From: a bacterium
GTDB taxonomy: Bacteria; Desulfobacterota; Binatia; DP-6
Direction of reading: 5' to 3'
DNA length: 64,000 bases
Assembly: GCA_026129405.1 (NCBI GenBank)
Contig: JAHCID010000002.1
Coordinates: forward strand, 372,001 to 436,000
Both the position numbers and the translations under genes were made by a program. The notes under the pieces were generated by a model. That model made no database searches and had not been told where the DNA came from. It saw only the letters and a list, made by a program, of their open reading frames with translations. Shown here piece after piece: positions 27,659 to 38,175 of this stretch. How positions within the stretch are numbered: the first letter of the stretch is position 1; each line of letters opens with the position of its first letter.

Positions 27659-29350
27659 CTACGGCAGCGTCCGCCGGGAGCCCTTCGCGCGCAGCGTGCC
27701 GCGGCCGACGAACGCCGCGCCGCCGACGCGCAAACCCACCGTCAGCGCGGGGTCGTCGAGGGCGTCGAGCCGGAGGCCTTTGCCTTTGAGGGCGAGAGTG
27801 CCGCCGCGCTTGCCGGTGAGGATCGCCGCGATCGATCCGCCCGCGAAGACGCCCTTGGCCGTCACCTTCTTGCCGCGCACCCGGGCGTCGCCGACGACGG
27901 CGCAGGCGACGACGCCGTTGCCGTCGGCGATCAGCAGCTGGAGCGGCCCCGCGCCCGCGCCCGCGGCGACGCCGGCCGCCTTCACGACGAGGCCGGTCGC
28001 GCCCTTGCGCTCGACCAGCGTCACGCGCTTCAGGTCGAGCGGCGCGGCGCCGCAGCCGGGGTCGGCCATGTCGACGAGGCCGTCGCCGTCGTTGTCCACG
28101 CAGTCGTCGCAGGCGGTCTCGGGGAGCTGGCAGGTGCTCGAGCACGCGTCGCCGTCGAGGACGTTGCCGTCGTCGCACTGCTCGTCGCCGCCCACCTGCC
28201 CGTTGCCGCAGCGGCTGATCGTGCAGTCGACGTCGCAGCCGTCGCCGTTGGTGCCGTTGCCGTCGTCGCATTCCTCGCCCGGGTCCACCACCCCGTCGCC
28301 GCAGCCGGCGGTCGCGGTCAGGGTGAGCGTCCAGCCGAGCAGCTCGCCGACGTTGCCGAAAGCGCGGTCGCCCACGGTCAGCACCCAGTTGCCGTTCGGG
28401 TCCTCGCCGAGGAACGCGCCCAGCGCGCCCTCGGGCACGACGGCGACGAAGGGATCGCCGTCCACCTCGGGGAGCGGCATGTCGCTCACGGGCAGCGGCG
28501 CCGAGTCGTCGAAGACCGTGCCGAGATACAGGTCCCTGGCGTTGCCGCCGACGTTGGTGACGAGCTCGATGCGCGTGCCGCTCGGCGAGGTGAGGAAGAC
28601 GTCGAGCTGACCGGACCGCGGATGGGCGATGCGCACCGTGACGTCGGCGTCGAGCACGCGCCGGCCCAAGCCGGCGACGGTGACCGGCGAGTTGATGGCG
28701 TCCTTCGGCGAGCCGTCGGGGATCTCGGCGCCGGGCCCGTCGAAGCTCGCCGTCGTGGCGGAGGGCAGGGCGGACAGCGTGCTGATCGCCATCGACCACG
28801 ACTCGAGCACGCCGGTCGTGCCGCCCGAGTCGTCGACGACGACCAGCGCCCAGGGGCCCTTCGCGGGGTCGCCGACCATCGCCGCGAGCGCGCCCTCGGG
28901 CTGCACGCGGCCGATCGGCACGCCGTCCTCGTAGGTCACGTTGCGCACGTGGGCGGCCACGTTGGCGTTCGGGTCGGGGCTCTCGGGCGTACCGCGGTCG
29001 CGCGGTGGGGCCTGATCGTCGAAGGTCACGCCCTGGAAGACGTCGTCGTTGCCCTGGCCGTTGTCGGTGGTGAGGGTGACCGTCGTTCCCGACGGCGAGA
29101 CGAGGTAGACGTCGAGCTGGTCGGGTGTGTCGTGGGCGATGGACAGGGTCACGTCCACGTCGATGATCCGGCCCGGCAGGTCGACGTTCAGGACGGCGAC
29201 CACCGAGGCGTTGTCCGGGATCGGCACCTCGCCCTCCGTGAACGTGACCGTCGCCCCGGTGACGCCCGGAAAGCTCGGGGCGACGGCGTCTACCCGGGCA
29301 GACGTGCAGCAGAATCCCGCGAGGACCAGGCAGCGGAGAGCGCGGCGCAT
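27659..29350 (-). CDS. Exported protein with two P-domain-like modules and Myxococcus-type Cys-rich repeats
   Basis: 563 residues, ATG at 29350, signal peptide about 1-22. Two jelly-roll P domains (about 30-200 and 210-350) carry paired signatures DVDVTLSIAHDTPDQLDVYLVSPSGTTV / DADVTVRIAHPRSGQLDVFLTSPSGTRI and closing GPWALVVVDDSGGTTGVLESWSM / GNWVLTVGDRAFGNVGELLGWTL. P domains normally sit at the end of secreted subtilisin- or metallo-type proteases; no protease domain is present here. Next are CGDGVVDPGEECDDGNGTNGD and CGNGQVGGDEQCDDGN, and a ~130-residue beta C-terminus (KVTAKGVFAGGSIAAILTGKRGG). Probably surface-exposed adhesin or scaffold. The N-terminal Met follows shortly after the DUF255 gene on the same strand. 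Confidence 0.82.
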   Translation of the reverse strand: MRRALRCLVLAGFCCTSARVDAVAPSFPGVTGATVTFTEGEVPIPDNASVVAVLNVDLPGRIIDVDVTLSIAHDTPDQLDVYLVSPSGTTVTLTTDNGQGNDDVFQGVTFDDQAPPRDRGTPESPDPNANVAAHVRNVTYEDGVPIGRVQPEGALAAMVGDPAKGPWALVVVDDSGGTTGVLESWSMAISTLSALPSATTASFDGPGAEIPDGSPKDAINSPVTVAGLGRRVLDADVTVRIAHPRSGQLDVFLTSPSGTRIELVTNVGGNARDLYLGTVFDDSAPLPVSDMPLPEVDGDPFVAVVPEGALGAFLGEDPNGNWVLTVGDRAFGNVGELLGWTLTLTATAGCGDGVVDPGEECDDGNGTNGDGCDVDCTISRCGNGQVGGDEQCDDGNVLDGDACSSTCQLPETACDDCVDNDGDGLVDMADPGCGAAPLDLKRVTLVERKGATGLVVKAAGVAAGAGAGPLQLLIADGNGVVACAVVGDARVRGKKVTAKGVFAGGSIAAILTGKRGGTLALKGKGLRLDALDDPALTVGLRVGGAAFVGRGTLRAKGSRRTLP

Positions 29351-29408
29351 GGAGCCATGAGCAAGCCGCGCGCCTGTGGGGTGCCGTGCGCCCTGAGCGG
29401 GGCGGCGA

Positions 29409-31649
<2,241 letters not shown>

Positions 31650-31749
31650 GGGCGCACCGCGGCACGCTGCCTGACGCACCCCATGCGTCTTGGCTCGTAA
31701 CCGAGGCGTCGCCCGGGTGTCCAGGCGCGGCGTCGGCCCGCGGCCGCGG

Positions 31750-33417
31750 CTAGACGCGCAGGCGCAGCGCGCGCAGGCGATTCAGCGCCGCCGCGATCTC
31801 GAAGCGCCGGGCGCGGGCGCGGTCGCCGAAGGTCGGCGCGACGACGGCCGCGAGGCCCTCGGCGTCGAGGCGTGCGTCGAGCGTGTCGAGCAGGTCGGCG
31901 ACGCTCTGCCGGCCGTCCGCCAGCTCCGCGGCGAGGCGGGCGAGCGCGTCGCCGACGAAGCGGCATTGCGCCGGGTCGACGAGCTGCGCGAGCAGCGCGA
32001 CGTCGATCGCGTCGTCGCCGAACGCGATCGCGTGCGTGCCGGCGGCGCGCACGCGCGGCCGGCCGCCGGCGCGGCGCGGCGCGGCGGCCCGCCCACCGCC
32101 AGGCCCCGGGGCCGCGGCGCGGCGTCGCCGGGGGCAGGGCGGCGGCGACGGCGCGGGCGTCGGCGGTGGCGTCGCCGGGCACGTAGTCGTGCATGCGGAT
32201 CACCGTGTCGGCGACGTCGAGCCAGTCGCCGGCGCCGCCGACGACGAGCACCGAGGAGACGCCGCGCTCGTCGTGCAGCTGCCGCGCGCGATCGAGCAGC
32301 GGCGTGATCGGCTCGTCGGGGACCAGGCGGCGCATGCGCGCGTCGCGGATCATGAAGTTCGTGGCCGCCGTGTCCTCGTCGACGAGCAGCGCCGAGGCGC
32401 CCGCCTCGAGCGCCTCGACGATCGCCGCCGCCTGCGACGTGCTGCCCGAGGCGTCGTCGGTGTCGAAGCGCGCCGTGGTGCGGCCGAGCGGCAGCGTCGC
32501 GATGAAGGGGCGCAGGTCGACGCCGCGCACCGCGCGCCCGTCCTCGGCGCGCACGTGCACGGCGGTGTCGCGCGCGACGCAGCGCTCGCGGCCGTCGCCG
32601 GGGGCATGGTCGTAGACGGCATGGGTGACGGCATCCAGCAGCGTCGACTTGCCGTGGTAGCCGCCGCCGACGATGAGCGTGACGCCCGCGCGGATGCCGA
32701 GCCCGCGCAGCCTGCCGGCATGCGGCGCGGTGAGCGTCACCGCGAGCGCGTCGGGCGCGCGCAGCGGCACGGCATACGAGCGGCGCCGGGTCGACGCCGC
32801 TCGCCCGCGGCAGGACGCTGCCGTCGGCGAGGAAGGCGACCAGCCCGTGCGTCGCCAGCGCCGCGCGCAGCGCGACCTGGTCCTCGACGCAGGCGACGTG
32901 GGCCCGCAGGGCGGCGCGATCGAGCGCGGCGGGCGCGAGCACGGCGCGCAGCGCGGCGGGCAGCGCCGCGCCAGCAGCGTCGCGGCCGCCCGGCCGCGGA
33001 TGCGCCGGCCCGCCGCCGGCAGCCCGGCGGTCGCGCGTACGACAGGCGCACCGTCGGCGGCGACGACGACGGCGCTGCGCTCCAGCACCTCGGGGCCGGG
33101 CGGCGCCATGCCGAGATCGCCGCGCCCGCCGCGCCCGATCGCGTCCGCCAGCAGCCGGTGGAGCGGTCGGCGGCGGCGCGGCGCGCGTCGGCCGTCGCCG
33201 TGGCCCACGCCGGCAGGTCGAGCACGCGGGCGGGGACGTCGACGCGCAGGCGGCTCGGCGGCGCGAACGCATCGGCCTGGACGTGCTCGACGACGAGGGT
33301 CGCGTCGCCGAGCGCCCAGCTCCGTCGGGCGACGTCGCGATAGGCCGGATAGGGCCGCCCGTCGAGGCGCTCGAGCGCATGGCCGAGCTCCGTCGCCTCC
33401 TGCACGGCGTTCTGCAC
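31750..33417 (-). pseudogene. COG3044-type ABC-class ATPase, interrupted by about four frameshifts
   Basis: Joined across frames, the translation matches the predicted ABC-class ATPase family along its whole length. It starts at the GTG at 33417 (LGHALERLDGRPYPAYRDV, FAPPSRLRVDVPARVLDLP). Frame changes are needed near 33160, 32975, 32785 and 32080. After these come EVLERSAVVV; LRAHVACVEDQVALRAAL and VAFLADGSVLPRASGV; GVTLIVGGGYHGKSTLL (Walker A), GSTSQAAAIVEALEAGAS, LLVDEDTAATNFMIRDARM (Walker B) and VLVVGGAGDWLDVADTVI; then THAIAFGDDAIDVALLAQLVDP and [16 protein letters not shown] to the end. All motifs survive, so this is either a recent pseudogene or a good gene with sequencing indels. Function of the family is not established. 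Confidence 0.8.
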
Positions 33418-33516
33418 CGCGTCTCGCTAGCGCCTGTGCGGGGTGCGCTCAAACCGGCCGCGGATCGTGCGCAGAAACGACGTTGACGCTCGACCCGCGC
33501 GTGCTAGAGCCCGGCC

Positions 33517-35328
33517 ATGCGCACCGTTCTGCTCGCGCTCGTCCTGCTCGTGCCCGTGCTCGCCTCCGCCGCCGAACGTCCGCTCGCGGGCGACGCGCTG
33601 ACGCTGAAGGATCCGGCCAACGTCAAGGGACGCGCCGTCAAGTTCAAGGCCGCGAAGGATGCGGCGATCGATCCCGCCTCCGGCGACGATCCGACGCAGG
33701 TCGGTGCGACGCTCGAGGTCGAAGGTGCCAATCCCGGTGACGGTGCCGCCGGTCCGATCACCCTGCCCGCCGCGCTCTGGCGGGGGCTCGGCAAGCCCGC
33801 CGGCGCGAAGGGCTACAAGTTCACCGACCGCCTGCGTGCCGACGGCGTGAAGACGCTGACGCTGAAGCCCGGCGCGAGCGGCGGCACGATCGCGCTGAGC
33901 GGCGGCGGCAGCGACTGGAGCTACGCGGTCACGCAGGCGCAGGGCCCGATCGCGCTGCGGCTCACCGTCGGCGACGACGTGTACTGCGCCCGCTTCACGA
34001 CGTTCCAGCGTAACCAGGCGGGCCTCGTGAAGGCGAAGGGCGCGCCCGCGCCGGCGAGCTGTACGCCGCCCGCCGGGCCCGTGTGCGGCGACGGCGTCGC
34101 CGAGGCGCCCGAGGAGTGCGACGACGGCGGCAGCGCGCCGGGCGACGGCTGCTCGGCGACGTGCCAGCTCGAGAACACGTCGGCGCTCTGCGCGGGCGTG
34201 CCCAGCACCCCGGGCACCGGCATCGACAGCCAGCTCGTGACGGGCGGCCTCACGCGCCCGGTCTTCGTCACCGCGCCGCCGCTCGATCCGAGCCGGCTCT
34301 TCATCGTCGAGCAGGACGGCCTCGTGCGCATCGTGAAGAACGGCGTCCTGCTGCCGGCGCCGTTCCTCGACCTCGCCGCCGCCGTGTCGTGCTGCGGCGA
34401 GCGCGGGCTCCTGAGCCTCGCGTTCCATCCCGACTACGAGAGCAACGGCGTCTTCTTCGTGAACTACACGAACAACGCCGGGAACACCGAGGTCCGCCGC
34501 TTCACCGTCAGCGGCGATCCCGACGTGGCGAGCCCGACCGGCACGCTGGTCATCGCCATCGACCAGGACTTCGCGAACCACAACGGCGGCCAGCTCCAGT
34601 TCGGGCCGGACGGCTACCTCTACGTCGGCATGGGCGACGGCGGCTCCGGCGGCGACCCGAACGAGCGCGCACAGGATCCGACCCAGCTGCTCGGCAAGAT
34701 GCTGCGCCTCGACGTCTCCGTGTCGCCGTACGCGATCCCGCCGTCGAACCCGTTCGTCGGACCGGGCGCGCCGCGCGACGAGATCTGGGCGCTCGGCCTG
34801 CGCAACCCGTGGCGCTTCAGCTTCGACCGCGCCACCGGCGACCTCTACATCGCCGACGTCGGCCAGGGCGCGATCGAGGAGGTGAACGTCACGCCCGCGT
34901 CGAGCGCCGGCGGCGAGAACTACGGCTGGGACGTCTTCGAGGGCAACGCCTGCTTCGAGCCGACGCCGCCCGCGACCTCGTGCCCGAGCCCGCCGACCGG
35001 CTTCACGTTCCCGGTGCTGACCTACGACCACACGCAGGGCTGCTCGGTGACGGGCGGCTACGTCTATCGCGGCTGCGCGCTCCCAGATCTGCGCGGCACG
35101 TACTTCTACTCCGACATCTGCGCCGCCTTCATCCGCACCTTCGAATACGCGGGCGGCCTCGCGACCAATCTCCAGGATCGCACCGCGACGCTCGATCCGC
35201 CGGGCCCGCCGAGCATCGGCGGCGTCAGCTCGTTCGGCGAGGACGCGCGCGGCGAGCTGTACATCGTCGACTACGGCAACGGCTCGCCCGGTCAGGGCGA
35301 GGTCTGGCGCATCGTTCCGGGGACCTGA
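33517..35328 (+). CDS. Exported PQQ-dependent sugar dehydrogenase (GSDH family), second copy
   Basis: 603 residues, ATG at 33517, signal peptide about 1-18. A ~155-residue N-terminal module (ALTLKDPANVKGRAVKFKAAK, KTLTLKPGASGGTIALSG, LRLTVGDDVYCARF) resembles the C-terminal module of the GSDH at 21480. A Myxococcus-type Cys-rich stretch (CGDGVAEAPEECDDGG) follows, then a GSDH propeller (about 230-600): GLTRPVFVTAPPLDPSRLFIVEQDG, CCGERGLLSLAFHPDY, NHNGGQLQFGPDGYLYVGMGDGG, ALGLRNPWRFSFDRATGDLYIADVGQ and GENYGWDVFEGN. The His-Asn and Arg-Asn-Pro motifs expected at the PQQ site are present. Likely periplasmic or secreted. The module order is swapped relative to the first copy. It stands alone, followed by a hairpin. 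Confidence 0.9.
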   Translation: MRTVLLALVLLVPVLASAAERPLAGDALTLKDPANVKGRAVKFKAAKDAAIDPASGDDPTQVGATLEVEGANPGDGAAGPITLPAALWRGLGKPAGAKGYKFTDRLRADGVKTLTLKPGASGGTIALSGGGSDWSYAVTQAQGPIALRLTVGDDVYCARFTTFQRNQAGLVKAKGAPAPASCTPPAGPVCGDGVAEAPEECDDGGSAPGDGCSATCQLENTSALCAGVPSTPGTGIDSQLVTGGLTRPVFVTAPPLDPSRLFIVEQDGLVRIVKNGVLLPAPFLDLAAAVSCCGERGLLSLAFHPDYESNGVFFVNYTNNAGNTEVRRFTVSGDPDVASPTGTLVIAIDQDFANHNGGQLQFGPDGYLYVGMGDGGSGGDPNERAQDPTQLLGKMLRLDVSVSPYAIPPSNPFVGPGAPRDEIWALGLRNPWRFSFDRATGDLYIADVGQGAIEEVNVTPASSAGGENYGWDVFEGNACFEPTPPATSCPSPPTGFTFPVLTYDHTQGCSVTGGYVYRGCALPDLRGTYFYSDICAAFIRTFEYAGGLATNLQDRTATLDPPGPPSIGGVSSFGEDARGELYIVDYGNGSPGQGEVWRIVPGT

Positions 35329-35336
35329 TCGACGCG

Positions 35337-35370
35337 GGGTAGTGGCGCCGTGTGGCGGCGCCCGCTACCC
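35337..35370 (+). terminator. Hairpin between the GSDH gene and the GGQ protein gene, abutting its ATG
   Basis: GGGTAG (35337-35342) pairs with CTACCC (35365-35370), and inner GGCGCC at 35344-35349 with GGCGCC at 35357-35362. It lies just after the GSDH stop and ends at the base before the ATG at 35371. It could be a terminator or a structure that controls the next start. No Shine-Dalgarno sequence is visible before that ATG. Confidence 0.5.
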
Positions 35371-35796
35371 ATGAAGTCGATCATGTTCCCCGTGTCGCCC
35401 GAGAAGCAGCAGGCGCTGGCGGCCCGCTTCGAGCGCCTGGGCGTGCGCGAAGCCGACCTCGAGGAGCGCTTCGTCCGCTCGGGCGGCGCCGGCGGGCAGA
35501 ACGTCAACAAGGTCGCGACCTGCGTGGTGCTGCGGCACCTGCCGACGGGGACGGCGGTGAAGATGCAGGAGGCCCGCACGCAGGCGATGAACCGCTTCCT
35601 CGCGCGCCGGCTCCTCTGCGACAAGATCGAAGAGGAGCGCTGCGCGCGCCGGAGCGCCCGCGAGCAGGAGATCGCGCGCGTGCGCCGCCAGAAGCGCAAG
35701 CGCTCGAAGCGCGCGAAGGAGAAGGTGCTCGCCGCCAAGCACGCGCAGTCCGCGAAGAAGGCGCTGCGGCGCGGCCCGGCGGGCGCGGAGGACTGA
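35371..35796 (+). CDS. GGQ-motif release-factor-like protein (peptidyl-tRNA hydrolase type)
   Basis: 141 residues, started at the ATG at 35371 (MKSIMFP is also possible from a second ATG at 35383). Residues 36-50 carry RSGGAGGQNVNKVAT, the class I release factor catalytic motif (GGQ at 41-43). The C-terminal third is extremely Lys/Arg-rich (RRQKRKRSKRAKEKVLAAKHAQSAKK), as in ArfB/YaeJ and mitochondrial C12orf65-type proteins, where the tail enters the empty mRNA channel of stalled ribosomes. There is no codon-recognition domain, so stop-codon reading is not expected. A ribosome-rescue role is inferred. The stop overlaps the next start (TGATG). Confidence 0.88.
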   Translation: MKSIMFPVSPEKQQALAARFERLGVREADLEERFVRSGGAGGQNVNKVATCVVLRHLPTGTAVKMQEARTQAMNRFLARRLLCDKIEEERCARRSAREQEIARVRRQKRKRSKRAKEKVLAAKHAQSAKKALRRGPAGAED

Positions 35797-36551
35797 TGCG
35801 CCGTCTGTCGTTCGTCGTGCTCCTCGCCGCGGTGCTCGCCGCGTGCGCGCGTCCGCCGCGCCAGCTCGCCGGCGAGTTCCCGCCGCTCACCGTCGCCGAG
35901 ACGCAGGCCACCGGCGCGACCGGCGAGCGCATTCGCTGGGGCGGCCAGATCGTCCGCACCACGCCGGGCGAGGGCGAGACCTGCCTCGAGATCGTCCAGA
36001 AGCCGCTCGACGGCGAGGCGCGCCCGCGCCCGGTCGACGAGACCACGGGCCGCTTCGTCGCCTGCGGCGGCGGCTTCTACGACCCGGCGGTGTTCGCTGC
36101 CGGCCGCGAGGTCACCGTCGTCGGCACGGTCGAGGGCATCCAGACCGGGAAGGTCGGCGACTCGCCGTACCAGTTCCCGCGCGTCCGCGCCGACACGGTC
36201 TACCTGTGGGCACCGCGGCGCGCCTACTACTATCCCTACGATCCCTGGGGCGGGCCGTACTGGGGCTACTATGGTGGCTGGTACGGGCCGTACTGGGGCG
36301 CGACCTGGGCGCCGTATCCGTACTACTGGGGGCCCGGCTGGTGGGGCAGCCCGTTCGGGTGGGGCGGCTGGTGGGGCGGGCCGCGCTACTGGGGCGGCCG
36401 TGGCTGGAACGGCCGCGGCTGGGGCGGCGGCGGCTGGAAAGGCGGCGGCGGTGGCCGTGGTGGCGGCGGTGGGGGCGGTCGCGGTGGTGGCGGCGGCGGC
36501 GGTGGTCGCGGCGGCGGCGGTGGGGGCGGCGGCGGCGGGCGCGGTCGCTAG
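35796..36551 (+). CDS. Slp-family outer-membrane lipoprotein with Tyr/Trp/Gly-rich tail
   Basis: 251 residues. The ATG at 35796 shares a base with the preceding stop, implying coupled translation. A lipobox (VLAAC, C17) marks a lipoprotein. Residues about 25-150 match Slp: AGEFPPLTVAETQATGATG, IRWGGQIVRTTPGEGETCLEIVQ, GRFVACGGGFYDPAVFAAGREVTVVGTV and YQFPRVRADTVYLWAP. The last 100 residues, absent from typical Slp, are first Tyr/Trp/Pro/Gly-rich (YYYPYDPWGGPYWGYYGGWYG) and then almost only Gly with Arg, ending in RGR. The tail may be a disordered, sticky surface segment. Slp proteins are stationary-phase outer-membrane lipoproteins of uncertain role. Confidence 0.87.
   Translation: MRRLSFVVLLAAVLAACARPPRQLAGEFPPLTVAETQATGATGERIRWGGQIVRTTPGEGETCLEIVQKPLDGEARPRPVDETTGRFVACGGGFYDPAVFAAGREVTVVGTVEGIQTGKVGDSPYQFPRVRADTVYLWAPRRAYYYPYDPWGGPYWGYYGGWYGPYWGATWAPYPYYWGPGWWGSPFGWGGWWGGPRYWGGRGWNGRGWGGGGWKGGGGGRGGGGGGGRGGGGGGGGRGGGGGGGGGGRGR
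36380..36548 (+). repeat. Gly-codon low-complexity tract
   Basis: Runs of ggc/ggt/ggg encoding the Gly-rich end of the Slp-like lipoprotein. It is a likely site for slippage and misassembly. Confidence 0.75.
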
Positions 36552-36600
36552 CCCGTCGAGCGCATCGTCGCGGCCGCAGCGTCCGACGGGCCGTCCGTCG

Positions 36601-37686
36601 TCAATCGCTCGTGTCGACCCAGCGGGCGTGCGGATCGACGCGCGCGACGTGGCGTCGTTCGCCGCCGGGCCAGCCGAGGAGATCGACGCCGAAGCGGGTG
36701 GCGTCGGCCAGGTCGTCGCCCGCATCGTGGCCGCGATCGCCCGGGAACACGCTGTCGAGCTCGAAGCGCACCCAGGCCAGGCGACGCGATCGCGTCGCCT
36801 GCGCGCCGGCCGCCTCGATCGCGGCGCGCGCCCGTGCCGCCACGTCGGCCGGGAAGTACTGCCAGGCGATGGAGTGGTAGACGATCGTGACGCCCTCGGG
36901 CAGCGGGCCGGCGAGGCGGCGGGCCAGCCAGACGTCGGCACTTTCGCGCTCGACGCGCGTACCCTGGCGCACGGCCAGCGCCACGGCGCGGTCGAAGCGC
37001 TCGAGACGCTCGGGCTGATCGGGCCACAGGTAGGCGCGCAGGCGGTCGCGCGCCTCGGGATCGCGCACGTCGAGCGGCTGGCGGTCGCAGGCGGCGCGTG
37101 ACGCGACCACGATCGGCGTCGCCACCGCAGGCGCCGGCCCGTGCCATGCGCTGTCGATCCGCGGCGCCGCGTCGGCGGTCGAGCCCCACGACCAGCGCTC
37201 GGTGCGATAGGCGAAGCGGTCCCAGTTCGTGTTGAGGCCGGCGCTCGCGCCCACCTCGAGGCAGTGCAGCGGGCCGCCGCCCGCGGCGGCGGCGAGGAAG
37301 CCGGGCAGGAGGCAGATCGCACGGCGCGTCTCGTTGGTCTGCGGCGGCGAGGTGACGAACGCCGCGAACCACGCGGGGTCGGCGGCGTAGGCGGCGGTGG
37401 CGGCGGCGAACACGGCGTCGGCGTCCCAGTGCGAGCGCTGCGGCGGGTAGAGCGCGGCGAGGGCAGGGGCGCGTCCGCCGAGCACGGCGGCGTGCAGCGC
37501 GCCCGTCCAGCGCAGCGGCGCGGCGTCGGCGCGCGTCCAGTCGTCGCGCGCGAGGAGGTCGGCGACCCAGCCGTCGGCATCGACGTCGTCGGCGGCGCGT
37601 CGCAGGATCGCCGCGGTGAAGGGCGAGTCGAGCGCGTCGCAGTACATGGCCTGCTCGCGGAACGCGGCGGCGAGATCGAAGGGCAT
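36601..37686 (-). CDS. DUF2332 family protein
   Basis: 361 residues. The ATG at 37686 is preferred over one at 37701 because the family begins near FREQAMYCDALDSPFTAAIL. Diagnostic segments: CLLPGFLAAAAGGGPLHCLEVGASAGLNTNWDRFAYR (about 128-164), RQPLDVRDPEARDRLRAYLWPDQPERLERFDRA and VTIVYHSIAWQYFPADV. The LEVGASAGLN step looks like a nucleotide- or SAM-binding Rossmann turn, so a methyltransferase-like fold is possible, but the function of DUF2332 is unknown to me. Convergent with the Slp gene and divergent from the GroES-like gene. Confidence 0.88.
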   Translation of the reverse strand: MPFDLAAAFREQAMYCDALDSPFTAAILRRAADDVDADGWVADLLARDDWTRADAAPLRWTGALHAAVLGGRAPALAALYPPQRSHWDADAVFAAATAAYAADPAWFAAFVTSPPQTNETRRAICLLPGFLAAAAGGGPLHCLEVGASAGLNTNWDRFAYRTERWSWGSTADAAPRIDSAWHGPAPAVATPIVVASRAACDRQPLDVRDPEARDRLRAYLWPDQPERLERFDRAVALAVRQGTRVERESADVWLARRLAGPLPEGVTIVYHSIAWQYFPADVAARARAAIEAAGAQATRSRRLAWVRFELDSVFPGDRGHDAGDDLADATRFGVDLLGWPGGERRHVARVDPHARWVDTSD

Positions 37687-37821
37687 GCTGCGGCGATACA
37701 CCCCGGCTCCGGCTCATGCGACGGCGCGCGGCGTTTGTTCCTCCGGCGACGCGCCCGCTAGGATGCCGGCGTGCAGAACCCGTCGGGATCCGTTCACCCC
37801 GCCTCGCAGGTGCGCTGACGC

Positions 37822-38163
37822 ATGCCGCGCGTCGTTCGCCACATCATGCCCTTCGGGCCGCGGGTGCTCGTCAAGATCATCCGCGAAGAGGAGCGCGCCG
37901 AGAGCGGGCTGTACCTGCCCGCGGGCGCCAAGGAGAAGATGCAGGAGTCGCTCTACGGCGAGGTCGTCGAGGTGGCGCGCGCGGCGGAAGAGGTCGGGCA
38001 CGAGGGCTTCGGCGTCAACGTCGCCGGCGTGCCGCACGGCGCGCGCGTGCTGTTCGCGAAGGCGTCGGGCGTGCGCGTGCCGTGGGACGACGAGCTGCGG
38101 CTGCTCGATACGAAGGACATCCTCGCCACCGTCGACGAGGTGTCCGAAGACGCGATGAGCTGA
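37822..38163 (+). CDS. GroES/Cpn10-family co-chaperonin-like protein, no groEL beside it
   Basis: 113 residues from the ATG at 37822. IMPFGPRVLVKIIREEERAESGLYLPAGAKEKMQESLYGEVVEVA matches the Cpn10 barrel, including the mobile-loop region (about 24-40). The second half (PHGARVLFAKASGVRVPWDDELRLLDTKDILATVDE) also follows Cpn10, but with a longer insertion between them. It is somewhat longer than classical GroES (about 96). No groEL lies nearby, so it is a stand-alone paralogue that must either use a chaperonin encoded elsewhere or do another job. The next gene starts 12 bases downstream. Confidence 0.85.
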   Translation: MPRVVRHIMPFGPRVLVKIIREEERAESGLYLPAGAKEKMQESLYGEVVEVARAAEEVGHEGFGVNVAGVPHGARVLFAKASGVRVPWDDELRLLDTKDILATVDEVSEDAMS

Positions 38164-38175
38164 GCGCGCACGGCG

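Noticed and set aside
36551-36591. GCCCGTCG ... CGACGGGC as a terminator after the Slp gene
   Set aside because: The loop is about 25 bases, too long for a confident terminator call.
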